From Chamaelirium japonicum (Eukaryota; Streptophyta; Magnoliopsida; Liliales; Melanthiaceae), in assembly GCA_947650365.1 (NCBI GenBank), contig OX393550.1:120778374-120842373 (forward strand): a stretch of 64,000 nt of DNA. Direction: 5' to 3'. How positions within the stretch are numbered: position 1 is the first letter of the stretch; each line of letters starts with the position of its first letter. A program made the position numbers and the translations under genes. Shown in pieces: positions 46,601 through 59,853 of this stretch. The notes beneath the pieces were generated by a model. The model was not told the DNA's origin and did no database searches. It saw nothing but the letters and a program-made list of their open reading frames with translations.

Positions 46601-49600
46601 TTCGCACGAATGTATTCATTCTAATTCATTCGTACGATCCATTCAAATTCTTTCGTACGATCCATTCTAATTCCTTTGTACGACCCATTATATTTCATTC
46701 ATATGATCCATTCTAATTCCTTCGTAAATCCATTCTTATTCATTCCCATGAATGTATCCATTCTAATTCATTCGTACGATCCATTCTAATTCATTTATAC
46801 AATCCAATCTAATTCATTCATACAATCCATTCTAATTCATTCGCACGAATTTATCCATTCTAATTTATTCGTACGATCCATTCTAATTCATTCGCACAAT
46901 CTATTCTAATTCTTGTACGACCCATTATATTTCATTCGTATGATCCATTCTAATTCCTTTGTACGATCCGTTCTAATTCATTCGTACGATCCATTCTAAT
47001 TCATTCGTACTATCTATTCTATTTCATTCGTACAATCCATTCTATTTCATTCGTACGATCCATTCTTACTCATTCGTACGAAGGAATTAGAATGGATCGT
47101 ACGAAGGAATTAGAATGTACGATCTATTCTAATTCATTCGTACGATCCATTCTAATTCATTCATATGATCCATTGTAATGCATTCGCACGAATGTATCCA
47201 TTCTAATTCATTCGTACGATCTATTCTAATTCATTCGTACAATCCATTCTAATTCATTCGCATGATCCATTCTAATTCATTCGCACGATCCATTCTAATT
47301 CATTCGTACAATTCATTCTTACTCATTCGTATGATCCATTCTAATTCATTCATACGATCCATTCTAATTCATTCGTACGATCCATTCTAATTCATTCGCA
47401 CGATCCATTCTAATTCATTCATACGATCCATTCTAATTCATTCATACAATCTATTCTAATTCTTTCGCACGAATGTATCCATTCTAATTCATTCGCACGA
47501 ATGTTTCCATTCTAATTCATTCGTACGATCTATTCTAATTCATTCGCACAATCTATTCTATTTCATTCGTACGATCCATTCTAATTCATTCGTACGATCC
47601 ATTCTTACTTATTCGTACGATCCATTCTTACTCATTCGTATACGAATGAATTAGAATGGATCATACGAATGAATTAGAATAGATTGTGCGAATGAATTAG
47701 AATGGATCGTACGAATGAATTAGAATGGATCGTACGAATGAATTAGAATAGATCGTATGAATAAATTAGAATGGATCGTGCGAATGAATTAGAATAAATT
47801 GTGCGAATGAATTAGAATGGATACATTCGTGCGAATGAATTAGAATGGATCGTACGAATGAAATAGAATGGATCGTACGAATGAATTAGAATGGATTGTA
47901 CGAATGAATTAGAATGGATCGTATGAATAAATTAGAATGGATCGTGCGAATGAATTAGAATAAATTGTGCGAATGAATTAGAATGGATACATTCGTGCGA
48001 ATGAATTAGAATGGATCGTACGAATGAATTAGAATGGATTGTACGAATGTATCCATTCTAATTCATTCGTACGATCCATTCTAATTTCTTTGTACGATCC
48101 ATTCTAATTCCTTCGTACGATCCATTCTAATTCATTCGTACGTTAGAATGGATTGTATGAATGAATTAGAATGGATCGTACGTGTACGAATGAATTAGAA
48201 TGGATACATTCGTGCGAATGAATTAGAATGGATCGTACGAATGAATTAGAATGGATCGTGCGAATGAATTAGAAAGGATACATTCGTGCGAATGAATTAG
48301 AATGGATCGTACGAATGATGTACGAATGAATTAGAATGGATACATTCGTGCGAATGAATTAGAATGGATCGTATGAATGAAATAGAGTGGATCGTACGAA
48401 GGAATTAGAATGGAACGTACGAATGAAATAGAATAGATCGTACGTATGAATTAGAATGGATCGTGCGAATGAATTAGAATGGATCATACGAATGAATTAG
48501 AATGGATACATTCGTGCGAATGAATTAGAATGGATCGTAAGAATGAATTAGAATGGATACATTCGTGCGAATGAATTAGAATGGATTATAATGGATCGTA
48601 CGAATGAATTAGAATGGATCGTACGAATGAATTAGAATAGATCGTACGAATGAATTAGAATGGATACATTCGTGCGAATGAATTAGAATGGATCGTACGA
48701 AGGAATTAGAATGGATCGAATGAATTAGAATGGATCGTATGAATGAATTAGAATGGATCGTGCGAATAAATTAGAATGGATCGTATGAATGAAATAGAAT
48801 GGATCAATTAGAATGGATAGTACGAAGGAATTAGAATGGATCGTACGAAGGTGTGAATGAATTTGAATGGATCGTGCGAATGAATTAGAATGGATCGTAC
48901 GAATGAATTAGAATAGATTGTGCGAATGAATTAGAATGGATTGTACGAATGAATTAGAATGGATCATATGAATGAATTAGAATGGATACATACGAATGAA
49001 TTAGAATGGATCGTATGAATGAATTAGATTGGATCGTATGAATGAATTAGAATGGATCGTGCGTCGTACAAATGAATTTAAATGGACCGTATTAATGAAC
49101 TAGAATGGATCGTACGAAGGAATTAGAATGGATCGTACGAATGAATTAGAATGGATCGTACGAATAAATTAGAATGGATCGTATGAATGAATTAGAATGG
49201 ATCGTACGAAGATATTAGAATGGATCATACGAGTGAATTAGAATGGATCGTAATAATGGATCGTACGTATGAATTTGTACGTATGAATGAATTAGAATGG
49301 ATCGAATTAGAATGGATCGTACGAAGGAATTAGAATTCATTCGTACGATCCATTCTAATTCATTGGTACGATCCATTCTAATTCATTCGCACGATCCATT
49401 TTAATTCATTCATACAATCCATTCTAATTCATTCGCACGATCCATTCTAATTAATTCGTACGATCATGCTAGTGAATTAGAATGGATACATTCGTACGAT
49501 CCATTCTAATTCCTTCGTACGATCCATTCTAATTCTTTCGCATGATCCATTCTAATTCATTCATACGATTCATTCGTATGATCCATTCTAATTTATTCGT

Positions 49601-52600
49601 ACGAATGTATCCACTCTAATTCATTCATACGATGCTAATTCATTCGTACGATCCATTCTAATTCATTCGCACGATCCATTCTAATTCATTCATACGATCC
49701 ATTCTAATTCATTCGTACGATCCATTCTAATTCATTCGTACGATCCACTCTAATTCATTCGCACAATCTATTCTAATTCATTCGTACAATCCATTCTAAT
49801 TCATTCGCACGATCCATTCTAATTCATTCGTACGATCCATTCGATTTCATTCATATGATCCATTCTAATTCCGACGTACGATCCATTCTAATTCCTTCGT
49901 ACGATCCATTCTAATTCCTTCGTATGATCCATTCTATTTCATTCGTATGATCCATTCTAATTCCTTCGTACGATCGATTCTTATTCATTCCCATGAATGT
50001 ATCCATTCTAATTCATACGTACGATCCATTCTAATACATCTATACGATCCAATCTAATTCATTCATACAATCCATTCTAATTCATTCGCACGAATTTATC
50101 CATTATAATTCATTCGTACGATCCATTCGAATTCATTCGCATGAATGTATCCATTATAATTCATTCGTACGATCCATTCCGTGCGAATGAATTAGAATGG
50201 ATCATACGAATGAATTAGAATGGATCGTACGAAGGAATTAGAATGGATCGTACGAATGAATTTGAATGGATATATTCGTGCAAATGAATTAGAATGGATC
50301 GTACGAATGAATTAGAATAGATCCTACGAATGAATTAGAATGGATTGTATGAATGAATTAGATTGGATCGTATAAATGAATTAGAATGGATCGTACGAAT
50401 GAATTAGAATGGATACATTCGTGCGAATGAATTAGAATGGATCGTACGAATGAATTAGAATAGATTGTGCGAATGAATTTGAATGGATCATACAAATGAA
50501 TTAGAATTGATCGTACGAACGAATTAGAATAGATTGTGAGAATGAAATAGAATGGATCGTACAAATGAATTAGAATGGATCGTATGAATGAATTAGAATG
50601 GATCGTGTATCCATTCTAATTCATTCGTACGATCCTTTCTAATTCATTCGCACAATCTATTCTAATTCATTCGTACAATCCATTCTAATTGATTCGCACG
50701 ATCCAGTTTAATTCATTCATACGATCCATTCTAATTCATTCGTACGATCTATTCTAATTCATTCGTACGATCCATTCTAATTCATTTGCACGAATATATC
50801 CATTCTAATTCATTCGTACGATCCATTCTAATTCCTTCGTACGATCCATTCTAATTCCTTCGTACGATCCAGTCTAATTCATTCGTACGATCCATTATAA
50901 TTCATTCGCACGGAATGGATCGTACGAATGAATTAGAATGGATACATTCGTGCGAATGAATTCGAATGGATCGTATGAATGAATTAGAATGAATAAATTC
51001 GTGCGATTGAATTAGAATGGATTGTATGAATGAATTAGATTGGATCGTATAAATGAATTAGAATGGATCGTACGTATGAATTAGAATGGATACATTCATG
51101 GGAATGAATAAGAATGGATCGTATGAAGGAATTAGAATGGATCATATGAATGAAATAGAATGGATCGTATGAAGGAATTAGAATGGTTCGTACGAAGGAA
51201 TTAGAATGGGATCGTATGATTGAATTAGAATGGATCGTACGAATGAATTAGAATGGATATATTCGTGCAAATGAAATAGAATGGATCGTATGAATGAATT
51301 AGAATGGATCGTACGAATGAATTAGAATAGATCGTACGAATGAATTAGAATGGATACATTCCGTACGATCCATTCTAATTCATTTAATGAATTAGAATGG
51401 ATCGTACGAATGAAATAGAATGGATCGTACTATGAATTAGAATGGATCGTACGAATGAATTAGAATGGATCATACGAATGAATTAGAAGAGATCGTACGA
51501 ATGAATTAGAATGGATACATTTGTGCGAAAGAATTAGAATTGATCGTACGAATGAGTAAGAATGGATTGTATGAATGAATTAGAATGGATCGTGCGAATG
51601 AATTAGAATGGATCGTGCAAATGAATTAGAATAGATCTGGATACATTCGTGCGAATGAATTAGAATGGATCGTACGAATGAATTAGAATGGATCGTACGA
51701 GTACGAATGAGTAAGAATGGATCGTACGAATGAAATAGAATGGATTGTACGAATGAATTAGAATGGATTGTACGAATGAATTAGAATGGATCTTGTGAAA
51801 GAATTAGAATGGATCGTACGAATGAATTAGAATGGATACATTCATGCCAAAGAATTAGAATGGATTGTATGAATGAATTAGAATGGATCGTGCTAATGAA
51901 TTAGAATGGATCGTACGAATGAATTAGAATGGATCGTATGAATGAATTAGAAAAGATTGTGCGAAACGTACGAATGAATTAGAATAGATTGTGCAAATGA
52001 ATTAGAATGGATCGTACGAATGAATTAGAATGGATAAATTCGTGCGAATGAATTAGAATGGATTGTACGAATGAATTAGAATGGATCGTACGAAAGAATT
52101 AGAATGGATCGTACGAATGGATTAGAATGGATACATTCGTGCGAATGAATTAGAATGGATCATACGAATGAGTAAGAATGGATTGTACGAATGAAATAGA
52201 ATGGATTGTACGAATGAATTAGAATGGATTCATTCGTGTGAATGAATTAGAATGGATACATTCGTGCGAATGAATTAGAATGGATCGTACGAATGAGTAA
52301 GAATGGATCATACGAATGAAATAGAATGGATTGTACGAAGGAATTTGAATGGATTATACGAATGAAATAGAATGGATCGTGTGAAAGAATTAGAATGGAT
52401 TGTATGAATGAATTAAAATGGATCGTATGAATGAATTAGAATAGATTGTGCGAACGAATTAGAATGGATCGTACGAATGAATTAGAATGGATACATTCGT
52501 GCGAATGAATTAAAATGGATCGTACGAATGAGTAAGAATGGATCGTATGAATGAAATAGAATGGATTGTACGAATAAATTAGAATGGATTCATTTGAATG

Positions 52601-55600
52601 AATTAGAATGGATTGTGTGAAAGAATTAGAATGGATCGTATGAATGAATTAGAATGGATCGTACGAATGAATTAGAATGGATACATTCCGTACGATCCAT
52701 TCTAGTTCATTCGTACGATCTATTCTAATTCATTCATACAATCCATTCTAATTCATTCGTACGATGGAATTAGAATGGATCGTACGAATGAATTAGAATG
52801 GATCGTACGAATGAAATAGAACGGATCGTACTTATGAATTAGAATGGATCGTACGAATGAATTAGAATGGATCGTATGAATAAATTAGAATAGATCGTAT
52901 GAATGTATTAGAATGGATACATTCGTGCGAATGAATAATGGATCGTACGAATGAGTAAGAATGGATTGTACGAATGAATTAGAATGGATCGTGCGAATGA
53001 ATTAGAATGGATCGTGCGAATGAATTAGAATGGATCTATATGCATTCGTGCGAATGAATTAGAATGGATCGTACGAATGAATTAGAATGGATCGTACGAG
53101 TACGAATGAGTAAGAATGGATCGTACGAATGAAATAGAATAGATTGTACGAATGAATTTGAATGGCTCGTACGAATGAATTAGAAAGGATCGTGTGAAAG
53201 AATTAGAATGGATCGTACGAATGAATTAGAATGGATACATTCATGCAAAAGAATTAGAATGGATTGTATGAATGAATTAGAATGGATCATGCTAATGAAT
53301 TAGAATGGATCGTACGACTGCATTAGAATGGATCGTATGAATGAATTAAAATAGATTGTGCGAATGAATTAGAATGGATCGTACGAAATTAGAATGGATA
53401 AATTCATGCGAATGAATTAGAATGGATTGTACGAATGAATTAGAATGGATCGTATGAATGAATTAGAATAGATACATTCGTGCGAATGAATTAGAATGGA
53501 TCATACGAATGAGTAAGAATGGATCGTACGAATGAAATAGAATGGATTGTTCGAATGAATTGGAATGGATTCATTTGTGCGAATGAATTAGAATGGATCG
53601 TACGAATGAATTAGAATGGATCGTACGTATGAATTAGAATGGATACATTCATGGGAATGAAGAAGAATGGATCGTACGAATGAATTAGAATTGATCGTAC
53701 GAATGAATTAGAATGGATATATTCGTGCAAATGAATTAGAATGGATCGTATGAATGAATTAGAATGGATCATACGAATGAATTAGAATGGATCGTACGAA
53801 TGAATTAGAATGGATCATACGAATGAGTAAGAATGGATCGTATGAATGAATTAGATTGGATCGTATGAATGAATTAGAATGGATCGTGCGAATGAATAAG
53901 AATGGATCGTACGAATGAAATAGAATGGATTGTACGAATGAATTAGAATGGATCGTACGAATGAATTAGAATCGATCGTATGAATGAATTAGAATGGATC
54001 ATGCGAATGAATTCTAATTCATTCGTACGTGCGAATGAATTAGAATGGATCGTATGAATGAATTAGAATGGTTACATTCATGCGAATGAATTAGAATGGA
54101 TCGTATGAATGAATTAGAATGGATCGTGCGAATGAATTAGAATGGATCGTATGAATGAATTAGAATGGATCATGCGAATGAATTAGAATGGATCGTACGA
54201 AGGAATAAGAATGGATCGTATGAATACGATCCATTCTAATTCATTCGTACGATCCATTCTTATTCATTCCCATGAATGTATCCATTCTAATTCATACGTA
54301 CGATCCATTCTAATTCATTTATACGATCCAATCTAATTCATTCATACAATCCATTCTAATTCATTCGCTCGAATGTACGATCCATTCTTACTCATTCGTA
54401 CGATCCATTCTAATTCATTCGCACGAATGTATCCATTCTAATTCATTCGTACGATCCATTCTAATTCATTCGCACAATCTATTCTAATTCATTGGATCGT
54501 ATGAAGGAATTAGAATGGATCGTACGAATGAATTAGAATGGATACATTCGTGCGAATGAATTAGAATGGATCGTACGAATGAATTAGAATGGATCGTACG
54601 AATGAATTAGAATGGATACATTCGTGCGAATGAATTAGAATGGATCATACGAATGAGTAAGAATGGATCGTACGAATGAAATAGAATGGATCGGACGAAG
54701 GAGTTAGAATGGATCATACTAAAGAATTAGAATGGATCGTATGAATGAATTAGATTGGATCGTATGAATGAATTAGAATGGATCGTACGAAGGAATTAGA
54801 ATAGATCGTACGAAGGAATTAGACTGGTCGTACGAATGAATTAGAATGGATCGTACGAATGAATTAGAATGGATCGTATGAATGAATTAGAATGCATACA
54901 TTCGTGCCAATGAATTAGAATGGATCGTACGAATGAGTAAGAATGGATCGTACGGAATGAATTAGAATGGATCGTATCAATGAATTAGAATTGATCGTGC
55001 GAATAAATTAGAATGGATCGTACGTACGAAGGAATTAGTATGGATCGTACGAAGGAATTAGAATGGATCGTACGAATGAATTAGAATAGATTGTGCGAAT
55101 GAATTAGAATGGATCGTACGAAGGAATTAGAATGGATACATTCGTGCGAATGAATTAGAATGGATCGTACGAATGAGTAAGAATGGATTGTATGAATGAA
55201 TTAGAATGGATCGTATGAATGAATTAGATTGGATCGTATTAATGAATTAGAATGGATCGTGCGAATGAATTAGAATGGATCGTACGAATGAATTAGAATA
55301 GATTGTGCGAATGAATTAGAATGGATCGTACGAATGAATTAGAATGGATCGTAATAATGGATCGTACGAATGAAATAGAATGGATCGTACGAATGAATTA
55401 GCATGGATCGTGCGAATGAATTAGAATGGATCGTACAAATGAATTAGAATGGATCGTATGAATGAATTAGAATGGATTGTGCGAATGAATTAGAATAGAT
55501 CGTGCGAATGAATTAGAATGGATACATTCGTGCGAATGAATTAGAATAGATCGTGTTAATGAATTAGAATTGATCGTGCGAATGAATTAGAATGGATCAT

Positions 55601-58018
55601 TCTAATTTATTCGTAATTCATACGATCCATTCTAATTCATTAGCACGATCCATTCTAATTCATTCGTACGATCTATTCTACTTTATTCGTACTATCCATT
55701 CTTACTCAATCGTATGATCCATTCTAATTCATTCGCACGAATGTATCCATTATAATTCATTCGTACGATCCATTCTAATTCATTCGCATGATCCATTCTA
55801 ATTCAATAATACCATCCAATCTAATTCATTCATACGATCCATTCTAATTCATTCACACGAATGTATCCACTCTAATTCATTCGTACGATCCATTCTAATT
55901 CGTTCATACGATCCGTTCTAATTCGATACATTCTAATTCATTCATATGTACAAATTCATACGTACGATCCATTATTACGATCCATTCTAATTCATTCGTA
56001 CGATCCATTCTAATTCATTCGTATGTATCCATTCTAATTCATTCGCACAATCCATTCTAATTCATTAATACGATCCATTCTAATTCATTCGTACAATGCA
56101 CGATCCATTCTAAATCATTCATACGATCCAATCTAATTTCATTCATGCGATCCATTCTAATTCTTTCGTATGTATCCATTCTAATTCATTCATACGATCC
56201 ATTCTAATTCATTCGTACGATTAGAATGGATCGTACGAATGAATTAGAATGGATACATTCGTGCGAATGAATTAGAATGAAGGAATTAGAATGGATCGTG
56301 TTAATGAATAAGAATGGATCGTACGAAGGAATTAGAATGGATCGTACGAATGAATTAGAATGGATACATTCGTGCGAATGAATTAGAATGGATCGTACGA
56401 ATGAATTATAATGGATTGTGTGAATGAATTAGAATGGATCGTACGAATGAATTAGAATGGATACATTCGTGCGAATGAATTAGAATGGATCGTACGAATG
56501 AGTAAGAATGGATTGTACATTCGTGCGAATGAATTAGAATGGATTGTATGAATGAATTAGATTGGATCGTATAAATGAATTAGAATGGATCGTACATATG
56601 AATTAGAATGGATACGTTCATGGGAATGAATCAGAAAGGATCGTACGAATGAATTAGAATGGATCATATTCATACGATCCATTCTAATTCCTTTGTATGA
56701 TCCATTCTAATTGATTCGTACGATCCATTCTAATTCATTCATACGATCCATTCTAATTCATTCGCACGATCCATTCTAATTCATTCATACGATCCATTCT
56801 AATTCATTCGCACGAATGTATCCATTCTAATTCATTCGTACGATCCATTCTCATTCATTCGCACGAATGTATCCTACGAATGAATTAGAATGGATATATT
56901 CGTGCAAATGAATTAGAATGGATCGTATGAATGAATTAGAATGGATCGTACGAATGAATTAGAATGGATCGTACGAATGAATTAGAAATGGATCATACGA
57001 ATGAAATAGAATGGATCGTACGAATGAATTAGAATGGATCGTACGAATAAATTAGAATGGATCGTACGACTGAATTAAAATGGATCGTGCTAATGAATTT
57101 GAATGGATCGTACGAATGAATTAGAATAGATTGTGCGAATGAATTAGAATGGATCATACGAATGAATTAGAATGGATACATTTGTGCGAATGAATTAGAA
57201 TGGATCGTATGAATGAATTAGATTGGATCGTATTAATGAATTAGAATGGATCGTGCGAATGAATTAGAATGGATCGTACGAATGAATTAGAATGGATACA
57301 TTCGTGTGAATGAATTAGAATGGATCATACGATTGAGTAAGAATGGATCGTACGAAACAAATAGAATAGATCGTAGGAATGAATTAGAATGGATCGTACG
57401 AATTACGAATAAATTAGAATAAATTATAATGGATTGTATGAATGAATTAGAATGGATCGTATGAATGAATTAGAATACATTCTAATTCATTCGTACGATC
57501 TATTCTAATTCATTTGCACGAATGTATCCATTCTAATTAATTCGTACGATCCACTCTAATTCATTCGCACGATCCATTCTAATTCATTCATACGATCCAA
57601 TCAAATTCATTCGTACGATCCATTCTAATTCATTCGCATATGATCCAATCTAATTCATTCATACGATCCATTCTAATTCAATCTAATTCATTCATATACA
57701 ATCTAATTCAATCTAATCCATTCTAATACAATCTAATTCATTCATACGATCCATTCTAATTCATTCGCACGATCCATTCTAATTCATTCGCACGATCCAT
57801 TCTAATTCATTCATACGATCCATTCTAATTCATTCATACGATCCATTTTAATTCATTCGTACGATCCATTCTAATTCATTCGCACAATCTATTCTAATTC
57901 ATTCGTACGATCCATTCTATTTCTTTCGTACGATCCATTCTTACTCATTCGTATGATCCATTCTAATTCATTCGCTTGAATGTATCCATTCTAATTCATT
58001 CGTACGATCCATTCTAAT
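40633..58018. repeat. 23-bp tandem satellite, array 3, with many strand switches
   Basis: This 17.4-kb continuation of the satellite begins with AAT, the right duplication of the CACTA element. Plus-strand blocks are about 40633-41423, 41590-42996, 47641-48047, 48145-49335, 50180-50607, 50912-51361, 51386-52687, 52765-54225, 54493-55600, 56221-56666 and 56875-57474. Minus-strand blocks are about 41424-41589, 42997-47640 (with short flips near 44868 and 47076), 48048-48144, 49336-50179, 50608-50911, 52688-52764, 54226-54492, 55601-56220, 56667-56874 and 57475-58018. No gene, RNA or other insertion is visible. The frame at 50358-50564 is repeat sequence. Confidence 0.97.
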
Positions 58019-58035
58019 GTTCTAGGGAAATTTTC

Positions 58036-59853
58036 ATGGAGATAGGAGAGAGGAGAGAGAGTGTTTTAGGGAAATTAGGCGATTCGCGAGAAAAGGATGG
58101 TTCAAAGCAAACTTCTTCTTCTCGATCAACAGGGCTGTTTCAACCCGCAAGATTCATCCCTACTGATTCTCCAACTCGTTCTTCTGCAGAGAGCATCAAC
58201 AAGGATGATTTGGAGAAGAGGCTTTCATCAAATTTTCCTACTCAGCATCAATATTGCCCTGTTCTTGTTCAGTTGGTTGCGGACCAAGTTCAAGAAATTC
58301 CATCGTCTTCGTTCTCAATTATCTCTGATCCTTCTAAGGGGATCCCTGCAAATCGTAGGGTTTCAGAGCTAAGAGTTTCTTCTCAAGCATCTGAGCCGAT
58401 CCAGAAACCACTTTTCTCTGAATCTCTTGAAAATGCATCTTCTTGGCGGGGTCTGTTTCATTCAAATCCTTCTTCACTTGGTCTTCAATTTTCGCATCCT
58501 TTGATTCTTGAAGATGACCGATTGGGAGCAGATTTTTCTCAAACGGATCTTGATGTGGGAATCAAGCAATGGAGTAACAGTCTAGTTGGAAATCTGATGG
58601 GAAAGAAGCCTTATTTCAAAAATCTTCTTATCTCCTTGTTGAGAAATTGGAAATGCAAAGGTTCTTTCTTTATGTCCCCGTTGGATAATGGCTTAATCAT
58701 TTTCAAATTCTCTGAATCTGCAGATTGCAGTCGGATTTTGCAAAAAGGCCCATGGGATTTTAAAGGGCGTCCTTTGTTTCTTTGGGAATGGAAACCAGGT
58801 ATGAAGTTGGATCGGAAGGTGTTTGATGCTTTTCCTATATGGATTCGATTACCAGAATTACCTCTTGAATTCTATTCTTGGGAAAGTTTCAGCAAAATTG
58901 GAAGTGTATTGGGTGAACCTATAAGAATTGATGATCTTACTAGAGCAAAACAAAGGCTCAGCTATGCTAGATTAAACGTTGAAATTACAGCCTCTTCAAA
59001 ACTGGTGGATACAATTCCTATATTTTTAAAAGGAGTTCATCTTTTTGATCAATCTGTCTTCTATGAGTGGAAACCACCTACATGATCCAAATGCTCAGTT
59101 TTTTGTCACATAGGGAAAGACTGCATTGAAATTCAGAGTAGACCAAAAGAGATAAGAAAGAAGAAAACTTGGATACCAAAGATACCAGATAGAACACAAC
59201 CTATCAAGCTAACAAATTCCTTTGCTATTCTTGAAGAGACAAAAGTTTCTGAATTGGAACAAATGGAAACAATGATTATTGAGGACTCAACAAGTCATGG
59301 AGTTAAAAATCAAGATGCTCTAAATTCTGCAGAGAAGGTTCTTCCATATCAGAAATCTTGTGGAGAGAATGCTCAGATGTCTTCTAATCTTCCTCATTTG
59401 GAAGCCTGTGCAGAGAAAAAATTACCCAATGCTATGACAAATCAAGTTCAGGATACATGTGATGATTAACTGATTCATGCAGAGCTCTCTTTGCCTACTG
59501 AAGATTCAAATTGCAGCAGCAATCAAAAGGAGGATATTACATCTCAAGAAAAAAAATTGAAAAGCCTAGAAGAATCTATCAGATTCAAAGCTAATTTTGA
59601 TTATCTTATGGCAATCAAGCAAGCAAATTTGGCAGCTCCTCCAACTGAAATACAGACATACATAAAGGCTGAAAGAATTAAAATGATTGACTCTATCAAT
59701 ACTAAGGGGCATTTAATTGATGCTGATCCTGATATTAGAGCTGATAATTTTGAAGAAAGTGTTTGGGCCAAAGGGGATGTAGTAATAAATTCGGACTTTG
59801 GAAGTCAGCAAGAAATTTTGGGTACTACTAATACCCAGTCTGCATTAACATGA
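58036..59853 (+). pseudogene. LINE ORF1 (DUF4283 RNA-binding protein), two internal stops
   Basis: ORF1 proteins of plant LINEs bind element RNA and accompany it to the nucleus. Here one frame of 606 codon positions (stop included) runs from the ATG at 58036 to the TGA at 59851-59853, interrupted by TGA at 59083-59085 and TAA at 59467-59469. The DUF4283-like part spans about residues 175-320, with GPWDFKGRPLFLWEWKPGM, FPIWIRLPELPLEFYSWES and IGEP-type SVLGEPIRIDDLTR. Directly after the first stop come KCSVFCHIGKDC residues typical of the zinc knuckle that follows DUF4283. The remainder is Lys/Glu-rich and low in conserved motifs. The reading frame is unshifted throughout, so only point mutations broke it. 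Confidence 0.88.
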
